Assembly (NCBI GenBank): GCA_964035575.1
Contig: OZ037894.1
Span: 434,001 to 498,000, forward strand
DNA from: Rhynchopus sp. YZ270_cl-10
Lineage: Eukaryota; Euglenozoa; Diplonemea; Diplonemida; Diplonemidae
Direction: 5' to 3'
Length of the DNA stretch: 64,000 nt
Shown here: piece after piece, positions 10,865 to 21,183 of the stretch
Layout: every line of letters begins with the position of its first letter
Position numbering within the stretch: position 1 is the first letter of the stretch
Position numbers and translations under genes: made by a program
The notes under the pieces: model-generated
Databases searched by the model: none
Seen by the model: only the letters and a program-made list of their open reading frames with translations
What the model was told of the DNA's origin: nothing

Positions 10865-11543
10865 GAGTAAAATGGTTGAAACGGAAGCAGGCAATAGGAG
10901 GGTTGTGTCGGTTGTGTCGTTTGTGTTAGAGGGGTGGTTGGTGGCATATAGATCAGTCAGAAGGTGCCGCAACGTCTCCTTTCTTATATAAATACGGTGT
11001 GGGTAATGCCTTTACAAGTGTTCCCGCCTGTGCTCATTTTTTATTAACGCTCTTTGGCGCTGTTGTTCCCTTCAGCTCAGTTGAAGGTGATGAAGTCATT
11101 CCATGTCTTCCTGCACTGTGTGCCCACTTCTCATATCATCCACAAACTAACGTGTCCTGCTCCCCTCCGCTCGCTTCGGGAAATAGCGTACTAGCCTTTT
11201 TCGTTGCGCGTGAAATAACATCGTTCTTATTTCACTGGAATAAATAGTTATTTTTCCCGGCTTTGAGCGCACAAAAAAAAACCCGATCTTTTTTAGATGG
11301 CTAAGCACGAGAGGCTTATACAGTGGGGCTTTTTTCAGTGAAATTAAAATCAGTGAACGAAAAGGCCCAAATTCACTGAATTTAATTTCACTGATTTTAC
11401 CTTCACTGAATTTAGGCTAGTACCTGCATGATTTACCGTGGGCCACGTTACCGTACAGTTAGAATAAATGTCAAGCTAAAAATCGTGAAGAAATCCCAAA
11501 CCCCCATAAACAAAGACAAAACAAAAAACCCCCCCGCGCGAAG
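10865..11543. other. gene-free spacer with TTCACTGA repeats
   Basis: No gene is seen. A block at about 11319-11416 has repeated TTCACTGA and TCAGTGAA words beginning ACAGTGGGG, resembling the end of the foldback element at 20609. A related piece lies at about 16073-16120. A family A fragment sits at 11299-11320. Confidence 0.45.
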
Positions 11544-11807
11544 TTGATGTTGCCGGAGGAGGAGACGCAGCTGTGCTGTGCTTTTGACAAAGCACGTGCC
11601 ACTGGCACACCCATTGTGGAGAGCAGATTTGCGGCAGTTGCCAGAGGGCTCGTGGAGAAGAGCAGACCCGGCAGCACATCCCTCTCCAAGTGCCCCCTGG
11701 AGTTCAGTGTGGCATGGGCCAAACTGTACCTGAAATCCCATGGGTTCTCCTACAGGGCCACGGGGGGACAGGACGATCAGCTGCCGGGAAGCAGTGACCG
11801 GGGGTGA
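11544..11807 (+). pseudogene. CENP-B/Tc5-type DNA-binding domain fragment
   Basis: An open piece of about 75 informative residues starts LPEEETQLCCAFDKARATG and includes FSVAWAKLYLKSHGFSYRAT. This resembles the second helix-turn-helix of pogo/Tigger and CENP-B transposase-family proteins, whose hallmark is a W-x-x-x-F/Y-L-K-x-H segment followed by S-x-R. No DDE catalytic domain follows: at about 11804 the sequence changes to a reverse transcriptase. This is therefore a truncated relic joined to a LINE piece. The family call rests on the C-terminal motif only. Confidence 0.45.
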
Positions 11808-13321
11808 AGATTTTTTTGCAACGTAGGTTCCAGCTTCCACTTGGCGTGGGTACCTCGTTCAGAGTGACGAACGGCATCCTCCAGGGATGCCCCATCAGCG
11901 TCGTCTTGATCAATGCGCTGGTCGCAGTGCTGCTGAAGGACCTGGACAGCTGCAAGAACACCTGCTCACGTGCGTACGCGGACGACATCACCCTCCTGTC
12001 ACGGAAGTCGATGAACAGCTTAGAGCCATGCCTGCGCATTGTGGAGAGGTTCTGTGCCATCACCGGCATGAAACTTAACGACATCAAAACCGTTGCATTT
12101 GGATCACGTGAGAGCTTCACCAGCACTCTTGTCTCGAACACAGGTCACAGATACAAAACATTGGTGAAGGTCAAGATCCTAGGGGTCTACCTCTACTGCT
12201 CGAAGCACTCTCGACGGTCCTCTCCGGAACGAGTCCGCAAGGCCGTTGCAGCCCTACAACGCCTACGATGTATGCCGCTGGCTTTCTACCACAAGTATAG
12301 AATTGTGTCAGAATGCATCCTCCCGGGTGCGCTGTATGAGGTCCCGTACGCCCTGCCCTCGCAGTCTAGCTTGAAGGAACTCTCCACCGCCGTCAACACC
12401 TGCCTCTGGGGCAGTGACTATGGGACGCGCGCAGGCCTCGCAATACGCACCGTTTTATTGAAGAGCCACCGCACTGACCCGGCTGCCATCATCTGCAACC
12501 GGTCCATGAACGTCGTGCTTGACCACATAGCATTTGACGCAACACTGAGAGAACGATGCCTGTCGATCTACAAGAGGTACAACGCAGGAGGAGGCTGGGA
12601 CTTCCGCCCCCACGGGCCGGTCGGCAACATGACCTCCACTAGCATACTGACAGGCGTGAGATGGTGTGACGACCTAACAACCGTTACGGAGCTCTCGAGT
12701 GCACCCGTGGAAGAAGAGAAGACACACGCCCTAGGTCTTCTCGCGCCAGGTGAACGACACCACGCCATTCGCGAAATCGTCCGACGACAGAAGTTCACAG
12801 ATCTTGCCTTGGACAGACCGACTTACGACGGCGCTCAATACGGTGTCAACCTCGCCGACACCACGTACCTGCACGACCAACTGCAGTGGTCCCACCCCCT
12901 ACTAGCTTACCGCCTCCGCCGTATCATCTGCGATGGGATACTCTACGCGCACCCTACGGTGCTGTGCCTATACGAGTCAACAAAGAGAGGTGGCATACAC
13001 CTCGAAGCGAACCAGTGCCCCTTATGCCTCACACCAACCACCGGGCTGGCGAAGCACCTGCTGTGGACTTGCCCGCACACTGTGTCTGCTAACGTGAAGG
13101 AAGCGCACCGCCCTCTCCTCGACAGGATCGGCCCGAACACCCCGAGTTGCCTGGCTATGCATGGCATAGCTCCCACGAACACGCCCAAGCACGTAGTAAC
13201 CGACATGCAGAGATACCTGCTGGACGTCACCACCGCAGTAGATGATCACCTGTCCTCGCGGACGACCACAGCGCCTGCACGCCACCCATGGCGTATGGAC
13301 TTTGAACTTGTACTCTTTTGA
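11804..13321 (+). mobile_element. 5'-truncated rRNA-inserted non-LTR retrotransposon (RT C-terminal half)
   Basis: The 505-residue open frame begins inside the reverse transcriptase domain: GILQGCPISVVLINAL, then the catalytic YADD at 11975-11986, then GMKLNDIKT and a KILGV block. A CCHC zinc motif (CPLC, then H and C, about 13014-13075) lies near the C terminus. That is the order seen in R1/Tx1-like and R2-like LINEs. I see no restriction-like endonuclease signature after it. The frame has no ATG start because the 5' half is missing. Its TGA stop at 13319-13321 lies within TTGAAC, the first bases of the adjoining SSU rRNA, so the stop seems to be supplied by the target. The sequence is intact over 1.5 kb, suggesting a young copy. 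Confidence 0.85.
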
Positions 13322-13592
13322 ACTTGCGTCGTGATGAGGATCGATGATTGCAATTATTCTCCTTGAATGAGGAATGCCTAGTAGGCGCAAGTCATCAGCT
13401 TGCACTGATTACGTCCCTGCCATTTGTACACACCGCCCGTCGTTGCTACCGATTGGCTGTAGGATAGAGTTTGGGGGAGGTTGTTTTTTCCGGATTCCGG
13501 TTTAGACGTTCCAAATCCAAGCAATATTTTTCAGCTAGAGGAAGCAAAAGTCGTAACAAGGTTGCTGTAGGTGAACCTGCAGCAGGATCATT
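13317..13592 (+). rRNA. SSU (18S) rRNA, 3' fragment
   Basis: The last 276 nt or so of SSU rRNA are present, including TTGCAATTATT, the universal TTTGTACACACCGCCCGTCG and AAAGTCGTAACAAGG. The 3' terminal hairpin reads GCTGTAGGTGAACCTGCAGC followed by AGGATCATT. The usual form has TTTCCG/CGGAAG there; kinetoplastids have GCTG/CAGC, so this variant leans euglenozoan. The 5' 85% of the gene is not in the window; its place is taken by the retrotransposon ending at 13321. Confidence 0.95.
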
Positions 13593-13709
13593 CCCAAAGT
13601 CGGCTCTGTGTTTACACAGACTGATAATGGTCATTAGTAAGGCAAAGAATTTTCCCAAAGCTCCGAGCTTTTGGCGTCCCTGTTAGTAGCGCTGTCTACT
13701 GCAGGCGAC
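13593..13709 (+). other. internal transcribed spacer 1
   Basis: A spacer of about 117 nt lies between the SSU 3' end and the 5.8S rRNA. It is short for a eukaryotic ITS1. Boundaries are set by the flanking conserved rRNA and are good to a few bases. Confidence 0.8.
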
Positions 13710-13868
13710 AACAACTGCACTTATCGGTGGATGTCTTGGCTCTGGGATCGATGAAGACCGCAGCTAGACGCGATATTCAATGGGAATTGCAGAAGCATGA
13801 GACTCATCAGGTCGTCGAACGCATTTGCGGGCCGGGTTCGCCCGTGCCCAGCAGCTGTTGAGTGTCGC
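13710..13868 (+). rRNA. 5.8S rRNA
   Basis: About 159 nt with the conserved words CGGTGGATGTCTTGGCTC, ATCGATGAAGACCGCAGC, GAATTGCAGAAGCATGAGAC and CGTCGAACGCATTTGCGG. It ends in the usual TTGAGTGTCGC. The gene looks complete and ungapped. GACCGCAGC replaces the more common GAACGCAGC. Confidence 0.93.
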
Positions 13869-14040
13869 TTATAAATTTTATTACTATATATATATTATAT
13901 ATATATGGGGTTTATAGGTTGAGGTGGGGTGCTATGCATCACTCCTCTTAAGACCAGGCGCAAGCTTAAGAGCGACTCTAATGGGTCGGTCTCGTGGGAC
14001 TTGTCTTACGGCCGATCGAATTGAGACGTGACTTTTTCTT
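13869..14040 (+). other. internal transcribed spacer 2
   Basis: The spacer of about 170 nt begins with a TA-rich run (TACTATATATATATTATATA at about 13882-13901). It lies between the 5.8S end and the ACGACCTCAGCAG start of LSU rRNA. Confidence 0.8.
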
Positions 14041-15355
14041 AACGACCTCAGCAGTTGCAGATCTACGCGCTGAACTTAAGCATATCACTCAGCGCAGGAA
14101 AAGAAAGCAACAGCGATGCTCCTAGTAACGGCGAGTGAACAGGGCAGAGCCCAAGCCTGAACCGGCAATTTGTCGGCATGTGGTGCAAGCGTACGATGGG
14201 GGCCATACGTTGGAGGAGTAAGTCTTCTGGAATGAAGCGCCATAGAGGGTGAGAGTCCCGTCCTTCCTCCTAACGCGTGGGTGCTTCATTGTTTGCAAGA
14301 GTCGCTCAGTTTGGGAATGCTGAGCTAATTGGCAGGTATCCCTCTGCTAAGGCTAAATATCTCCCGGAGACCGATAGCGAACAAGTACAGTGATGGAAAG
14401 ATGAAAAGAACTTTGAAAAGAGAGTTAAAAGTCCCTGAAACCGATGAGTGATAAGAGTTAGAGGCCCGTTCAAACCTGCTGCCAAACTTGGTAGTAGGAC
14501 GTCAGGTCGTATTCGCGGCACCTACCTTGTCTTTGCGTTGCACTGGCAAAAGGCAGACTGCTGAGGATACGTATCCGCTCGAGGCGCGAAGTCTGTTGTG
14601 CTCATGTCCTCATTAAGTATCACTCCTTCGGGTTGCGGTCTTTGTGAGGCGTGTGTATCTCAGATTAGTTTACGTAGGGTGGGCACCTGACATAGCGACC
14701 TTTAACTACCCGTCTTGAAACACGGACCAAGGAGTCTAACACGTGTGCAAGGCTTAGGGTGTCAAACCCATAAGCCGCACTGAAAGGGAGATGTGCCAAT
14801 CCTTGAGGACGCAGCACAGCCCGATCCTGATTTACTGGAAAGGGATTTGAGGTAAAGTACACTTGTTGGGACCCGAAAGATGGTGAACTATGCCTGGATA
14901 GGTCGAAGCCGGGGGAAACTCTGGTGGAGGACCGTTGCGGTGTTGACGTGCAAATCGCTCGTCCAAGCTGGGTATAGGGGCGAAAGACCCATCGAACCAT
15001 CTAGTAGCTGGTTCACTCCGAAGTTTCCCTCAGGATAGCTGGAACCAAAAAAGGAGTTACGCCAGGTAAAGCGAATGATTGGAGGAATTGGGGAAATCGC
15101 TTCCTCGACCTATTCTCAAACTTTAAATGGGCGTGAGCTCGGGGTATCTTATTTGTACCCTGACGTAGAATCCTGGTTCTAAGTGGGCCACTTCTGGTAA
15201 GCAGGACTGGCGACGCGGGATGAACCGAGAGCTGACTTAAGGTGCCCGAGTGGTCGCTCATCAGATCCCACAAAGGGTGTAGGTTCATCTAGACAGCAGG
15301 ACGGTGGCCATGGAAGTCGGCATCCGATAATGAGTGTGTAACAACTCACCTGCCG
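14041..15355 (+). rRNA. LSU (28S) rRNA, 5' fragment
   Basis: The piece starts with CGACCTCAG and GCTGAACTTAAGCATATCA, continues through TAGTAACGGCGAGTGAACAG, AACAAGTACAGTGATGGAAAG and GAAAGATGGTGAACTATGCC, and ends with GTGTGTAACAACTCACCTGC at 15333-15353. It stops at CCTGCCG, in the segment that shapes the GTPase-associated region, and is replaced abruptly by LINE coding sequence. About 1.3 kb of LSU is present; the remainder is absent. Open frames across it in either strand are not genes. Confidence 0.95.
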
Positions 15356-15934
15356 CCCCCATACCAGGAGGCCATCTACCGGCAGCTCGCCCCTTTCTTT
15401 GGGAAGGACGATGACCCGCGATGCAAGCAGAAGCGCCGCGAACTGAAAAATATGCTCCAATGGGCCTCCTCCCTGAAATGGAGTACTGCCAACCTGCCTG
15501 TGACATGCGTGGAACTTGCCATTGACTTGGAAATTTTCCACAGGATCTACGTTCTCCGGCCAACCTCTAACATTAGAGAACGGGCCGCCGCCTTGCGCAC
15601 ATTGCTCAACAAGCTTCACCGCCTGTGCAAAGCCCTTGGGATTCAAAACCCATTTCCTGCATCTGCCATCTCCTCCTCACGGGGCCTCCGGTCCATTGGC
15701 GCACCCGGACTTATTGGCTACGACCGTCGCCCAGTTTTTACGTACCCGCGCTACACCATGCACATGCTCGAACACGTCATCGTACGTGCCAAAATTACGA
15801 ACTCCGGCTGGGGAAATGATATCATCCCTGACAACAAACTTGTAGAAGCCAGCGCAGCTGATGCTGTGCGATAACGAATATGATAAGGTGACTAAGCACG
15901 AGAGGCTTAGGATCATCTTATAAACTTTTCTTTT
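15356..15934 (+). mobile_element. LINE 3' end fused to LSU rRNA
   Basis: An open frame runs from the very first bases after the LSU fragment to the TAA at 15872-15874 (about 171 residues). It includes RRELKNMLQWASSLKWSTAN and VTCVELAIDLEIFHRIYVL, a W...VELA.D.E pattern like those I have seen near the C-terminal ends of some protist LINE polyproteins. No RT motif is present, so this is a 5'-truncated copy. The 3' UTR is only about 60 nt and ends in the 48-bp module (15886-15934) GGTGACTAAGCACGAGAGGC to ATAAACTTTTCTTT. The last 160 bp are almost identical to 29622-29783, so at least one copy moved recently. Confidence 0.75.
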
Positions 15935-16673
15935 TTACCCGACTGAGAATTGCTGCTTCTGTGGAAGAAACAGAAGCAACAACAGTCCTGCTCTGCCACC
16001 GGTCACCCCCCCACAAAGTTTCTCTCTCTCAAAAAAAAAGGGGAAAAAAAAAGTCTATTTTTTTGGGCTCGTTCACTGATTTTAATTTCACTGATTTTAT
16101 CTTCACGATTAATGGCTACATTTAATTTAGCGAGACGGTAAATTGTTCCCCTTTTTTTTTTTCTTCTTCTCCCGAAAAAAAACTCACTTTCTGAGTGCGT
16201 TGGTGGTTGTACTTCCAACTTCTCTTTCCTTGTACGATCAAAACTTCACCTTATTTTTTTTTGACAGATGTATGCCGCCCACCATCCACCTTCATTTCTT
16301 TCTGCAACCAAAAAAAAACAGAAAACTGTACCACCTTCTTTCCCCCCTCTTTCTATCCCCTCCTCTGCATCTTGCCGAGGAGTTATGCCCAATTTGAAAC
16401 TTTGCTCTTTTCAAAAAAAAAAAAAAAAAAAGAAAAAAGCATTTTGCCCCCCCCCCCTTTTCTTCCTAACCCAACCCACCACACCCCCCCCTTATCCTCA
16501 CCGCTAAATGACTAGAAAAAAAACTCCCCAAAACCACCCAACAGAAACCCAACAAAGGGGGGAGGAGGTAGATCCCCCTTTGGTTTTAGCGTGCTTCTCG
16601 CCTTTTGTGTTTTTTTTCTTGTTTTTTTTTTCCCTTTCTCTCTCTTCCCCTCCCCCATTCTTTCCCCTACACT
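15935..16673. other. spacer and 5' leader region
   Basis: No gene is seen. It has long A, T and C runs and a TTCACTGATTTTA repeat at about 16073-16120. A TTTGGTTTTAG at 16589 lies 84 nt before the next start codon and could be a splice acceptor. The leader from 16590 is strongly pyrimidine-rich. Confidence 0.5.
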
Positions 16674-19604
16674 ATGGCATCGTCAAAGGATGAGCTATCA
16701 ATTGGGACACGTGTTGTGTGTCGTGGTGGGATGTGCTGTGTGAAATACCACGGTCCATTGCATCATGCAGTTGGTCTATGGGTTGGGGTAGAATTCGATG
16801 AAGCCTCCGCTGGTCGTAACAACGGTACTACTGGTGGAAAGCGGTACTTTGAGGGCCGTGAAAACCACTGTCTATTTGTGCGTCCGGGGAATCTTTCTAT
16901 TGCAGACTCTGCGGGGTTTAAAAGCGCGTTTAACCAGATGATTGTTTTCGACGCAGCGAACGAAGGAGAACTGCTCAGAAACAACGAAATCTCCACCACC
17001 ACAGCTTCCATGGTCCACAAAGACTCTGACAAAGATGAGCAGTCCAAGCCTTCTAAGCCTACTGCTGGAGGGGAGAAATCCTTTGCCTTTGAGGCAGACG
17101 GCTCCTTAACATTAGACTCGGTAAACAACCTCATCAAACACTTCCGTGCAGAGAAGCCTACCCCTCTCGATTCGTTCTATGTGTTAGAGCTTTTGGATAA
17201 GGTGTCCAAGATGTATCAGACTCATGTCAAAACCTCGGTGCACCATATTTCGGTTCCAAAGAATGGAAACCTTGTTGTATGTGGTGATACGCATGGACAG
17301 CTGGAGGATCTGTTATGGATTTTCTTCAAACACGGTCCTCCAACAAATGACCGTATTTACCTGATGAATGGAGACATTGCGGATAGAGGTGAGTCTGCTG
17401 TTGAGCTGTTCGTTTTGCTTTTAGCCTTTAAGGTGTGGGCACCAGAGTCGGTGTGGATTAACAAAGGCAACCATGAGGATAATCTCATGAATTTGCGTTA
17501 TGGTTTCAAGCAAGAGATCAAAGAGAAGTACCCACGCGACCATCGATTCATCTACACCGCGTTCCAAAAGCTCTTCAAACTCCTTCCCATAGCGACCGTC
17601 ATCGACAAAAGCGTCTTCGTCGTCCACGGAGGTCTCAGCAGAAAACCCGTTCGTGTCAGTGTCATTGACGGGATTGACCACAGAAAGGACATCCCCGACA
17701 CCCCAAAAGGAATGCAAGATGTAATTTTCTACGATTCGCTCTGGTCAGACCCGCAGTCCTGCAACGGAGTCGCAACAAACCCGAGGGGTGGTGATACCAT
17801 TTCCTTCGGGCCGGACATTACGTACAAATTCCTGCAGCTCAACCAGATGTCTCTTGTCATCCGCTCCCACCAGGTGCCCGAGAGCATGGATGAGGAGGGC
17901 TTCCCGAGGGGCTTTTCGTGGCACCATCCGTTCCCTGCGGATTCGAAGGTGAAGCCGCTGTGCGCGCAGCAGCCGGGGATGTGTCTCACCGTCTTCTCTG
18001 CGTCGAACTACTGTGGACACTCTGCCAACATGGGTGGGGTGGTGGTGTTTGTGGGGAGCGTGAACAACTTTGAGATCCTCGAGCACTATGCGCAGGACAT
18101 ATCCTACCTGAACGAGGCCGAGAAGGAGACCACCGAGGCGACAGAGCAGGTCCGCACCATTGCTGCCCTCGAGCGTGCCTCCCGAGAGAAGATGCTTGCC
18201 GCGTCGTCGGGGCTTCTCAAATCTCAGGCAATGGAAGAACTCAAATCCATGTTTGTGCGCAAGAAGCACGAACTCTTCGAATGGTTCTGGGCAGTCGACA
18301 AAGACAAGGATTTGCATTTGAAGCCCGACCTGTGGAGGGAGGGGTGTGCGTGCGTGCTCTCGGAAGACCTGCCGTGGACGGAGATCCAGGAGAAGCTCCA
18401 GGTTGTAGACAAGGCGTCTGGGCTTGTGTGCTATACGGCGTTCCTGGCGCGCTTCCAGATCCGTTTCAACAACAAGCTAGGGCTGCATGCAGGCTTCAGG
18501 CGTGCGATCACGGATAGGTGCTACGAGATGTTGTTGATGGCAGACCTCAGCATGCGTGAGACCTTTGCCGTGCTCGACAGAAACGACGACGGGCTCATCT
18601 GTCTCAGAGAGTTCCAGGAGGTTCTCACCTCCCTTGGTACTGGTATGACCCGCCCTCAGGTGCAAGCCCTCATGAAGACCATCATTGCGCATGGTTCCCA
18701 CCCCGGGGCCGGTGGTAAGCTGAAGATTGAAGACTTCCTCTCGCGAATCCAGCTTAAGTACAGCTCCACCCATGCGAAGGTTGCTACCCAGGACCAGGGG
18801 TGGGTCCCGCAGTACCTCGGGAACATCACAAAGGATGCGATCCACCTGATGCAGCAGAAGGATGCGGCGGAGATGGTGCTGCAGTCGAACTCCCCGATGG
18901 CGCTGCTGACGGAGTTCTTCCATTCGTTTGATGCGAATGCGAACGGCTTCCTCGAGAAGGATGAGTTCATCTCCGCCCTGCGGATGCTGAAGTGCTGCAA
19001 AGACCTTTCGGACGAGAAGCTGGGCGAGATTGCCATCTACTGCGACATGGACAACAACGGGCGTCTCAACTACCTTGAGTTCCTCCACGTCTTCCACATT
19101 GAAGACAAATCGCAGTCCGAGCTAAGCGAAGACGTTCTCGAGCACGTCTGCAGGGTCATCCACTTCGAATTCACAGGCCCCATGCGGCGAGCGTTCTACA
19201 ACATCTCCAAGGAGGACGGTGGGGTCACCCCAAAGCAGTTCAAGGATGTGTTGACAACAGTTAACAACCTGAACAAGTATGTCAAAACGAAAAAAAAAAA
19301 ATGATTGTCGTCTCAAAATGGGGCGATATGTTTAGGGGACTAAGGCACGGCTCAGGTTCATCTTATAAACTTTTCTTTTCTTGGTACAGTTATCCATGTC
19401 GTTTTTGTATCCAACCAATTTATCAATCACCACCACAGCCCACCCCCATTGAGTGACTCGCAAATCCTCTGTTTGGTTGAGGCGCTCTCGCTGAACGATG
19501 CTGGCAAACTAGACTTCGAGGATTTCCTGTCTTCTTTCGAAATCGTCGATGTTGTGTTTGACGAAATTCTCATCGAAACTCCAGTCGAACCTGCAGAGAA
19601 GTAA
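16674..19604 (+). CDS. CAP-Gly/PPP-family phosphatase with EF-hands (PPEF/RdgC-like)
   Basis: Exons 16674-19276 and 19439-19604 give 922 residues. An N-terminal CAP-Gly domain (about residues 8-75; GRNNGTTGGKRYF) should bind microtubule or EB-type C-terminal tails. A Ser/Thr phosphatase domain follows (about 165-500) with the metal ligands GDTHG (about 204), GDIADRG, GNHE, the HGGLS histidine and YCGHSANMGG. The C-terminal part holds EF-hands: LDRNDDGLICLREF (about 634), FDANANGFLEKDEF (about 752), CDMDNNGRLNYLEF (about 790) and a degenerate last one in exon 2 (LNDAGKLDFEDF). The order phosphatase then EF-hands is that of PPEF/RdgC; the CAP-Gly at the front is unusual. ATG 16674 is chosen because the upstream in-frame ATG at 16605 only adds low-complexity residues. 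Ca-regulated dephosphorylation at the cytoskeleton is inferred. Confidence 0.9.
19277..19438 (+). other. spliceosomal intron containing a family A repeat
   Basis: The donor AACAA|GTATGT and acceptor ACCACAG|C restore the reading frame, so exon 1 continues into PPPLSDSQIL and the last EF-hand. Without splicing the frame ends in a K-rich tail at 19304. Length is 162 nt. The 48-bp LINE-tail module (about 19332-19380) makes up a third of the intron. Confidence 0.88.
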
Positions 19605-20510
19605 GGTTGTCCTGCTTTTTCAAAACCAAAAAAAAAAAAAAAAAATGAAAGCAAACAACTCAACAAAGCAAAATCAACAAAAAAACAGAAGTGGGAACAA
19701 CTACACATTTTATACTGGGCTTTGAATCGCAACACAACAGAGCCCATTCCTTTCCCCCCCACAAAGAGCTATAATTTATAAATAACACACAAAAAAAATT
19801 CTATTCCTTTTTTTTGAAAAATTACCGTTCTTTTTTAACAACCCCATATCCCTTTCCTCTATTTAAAGATGTGTGTGACCGAGAGGTAGTCCCCTCTCTC
19901 CCCCTACTGCAGTTCGATTTTTTTTGTTTTTTTTTTTTTGGAATATATTTTGATGCCCAGATGTTCTTTTTCTTTTTTCTTTGTAGTCATAATCTACCTA
20001 ACGTTGTGTGATTTCTCCTATTTTTCGGTGACGCGAATAAAACCCCTCATCTTCCTCAAGCAACTCTCCCCCCCTACCTTGTAAGTACAGATAACCAAAC
20101 AATTTTTTTTTTCCGCCTTGCCTTCTTCTTCTAAAGGTGTGTGTAGTCTTTGTTGACACAAAAAAAAAAAAAAGATATTTCTTTGGGTTGAGGATGATCT
20201 GCATCTATACCTTTGAAATTCATTAGCCTTCGGGAGACTTTGTTTGTACAGAACCCCGTCCTCGGACAGGGTGATTTGTCGAAACTACAAAAAAAAAAAA
20301 AAAAAACAGTGGATATTGCACAACTGTGGCAACACAACCGAGGCAACTGCACTACTCCAACAATTTATCAAAATCAAAATAATAAGGTTTTATAGAGGTA
20401 TGCATTGCCGATCTTCAGGGTTACTGCCTCTCCTCTCCTCCTTCTCCCCTTTTCCTCGTTTATAAACTCTCTCCCCCCTCCTTTAACATTACAGACGTGT
20501 ACCGTATTCG
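19605..20510. other. gene-free spacer
   Basis: No gene is seen. T-rich and A-rich tracts dominate. One family C repeat lies at 20309-20370. Confidence 0.5.
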
Positions 20511-20605
20511 TACAAAACAAAAATATTGACCGTAATGAGATTCGACCATTTCAGGATTTTTTTTCTTCTGGAAGTTCGTTTTTACGGTCGATAATTTTAT
20601 ACGGT
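20511..20605. repeat. foldback MITE, CCGTATTCGTAC family, copy 2
   Basis: It begins ACCGTATTCGTACAAAACAA and ends ATAATTTTATACGGT, with a loop sharing TTCGACCATTTCAGGATTTT with the copy at 3080. The flanks read GT|A and |TATA, compatible with a TA target but not proof of it. Confidence 0.7.
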
Positions 20606-20608
20606 ATA

Positions 20609-20702
20609 ACAGTGGGGGTGCAATATTACGGGTAACTTGATTATGGGTAAATATTGGATTTGCCCATAATTAGGCGCACCTTAAATATTGCGCCCCCACT
20701 GT
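20609..20702. repeat. 94-bp foldback element ACAGTGGGGG
   Basis: Arms of about 20 bp, ACAGTGGGGGTGCAATATTA and TAAATATTGCGCCCCCACTG plus T, enclose a smaller hairpin (ATTATGGGTAAATA / TTTGCCCATAAT). It sits 3 bp from the preceding MITE. The first nine bases also start the repeat block at about 11320. Confidence 0.7.
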
Positions 20703-21183
20703 ATGTTTGTAGTGTGCTGTTGTCTTTCAAATATGTTTTGTTCGGTTAGTACAAAGGGTATCTGATTAGAACATCCTTTTGTACTTTCTGTTCGATTTTG
20801 GAAGTAGATGAAACTAAAAATATTCTGTGTTTTTGGGGGGATTTCCCTCAGTTCTTGAAGATGGGTGTCTGCAAAGGCTCTGCTTTATCATTCAAGTGCA
20901 TTTTTTTTTTTTGAATTTGGAGAAGTTTTCTTATTTGCTTTCTCTTCGAATGGAAAGTATATGAAATTGACTTTTTCTTTTTCTTTTCTTTCTCTCTCTG
21001 GATGGAAAACTTGGCTCGAAGTTGTATTACCTACTGCTTCTTGTCTATACCAGGCACTCCGCTAGGTACTAAAGTTCTGTTGATTGTCAACAGAACTTTT
21101 TTTTTTTTTTTTTTACTTGGTATTTACTCTCGTCTCTTTAGCGCTGCCGAAGCAGTGTGGCTGCTCTTTTTTTTGTTCTATCC
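20703..21183. other. gene-free spacer with a strong hairpin
   Basis: No gene is seen. At 21071-21099 a 13-bp stem, AAAGTTCTGTTGA and its exact complement, closes on a 3-nt loop and is followed by a run of T. It has the shape of a terminator but its role is unknown. Confidence 0.5.

Noticed and set aside
13317-15355. A complete rDNA unit
   Set aside because: SSU lacks its 5' part and LSU its 3' part; neither is found elsewhere in the window.
14306-15646. Open frames across the LSU rRNA on the minus strand
   Set aside because: The sequence is conserved rRNA; these frames are chance.
16605-16673. Upstream in-frame start of the phosphatase gene
   Set aside because: It would add residues encoded by a T/C-rich leader (CFFSCFFFPF), which looks like untranslated pyrimidine tract.
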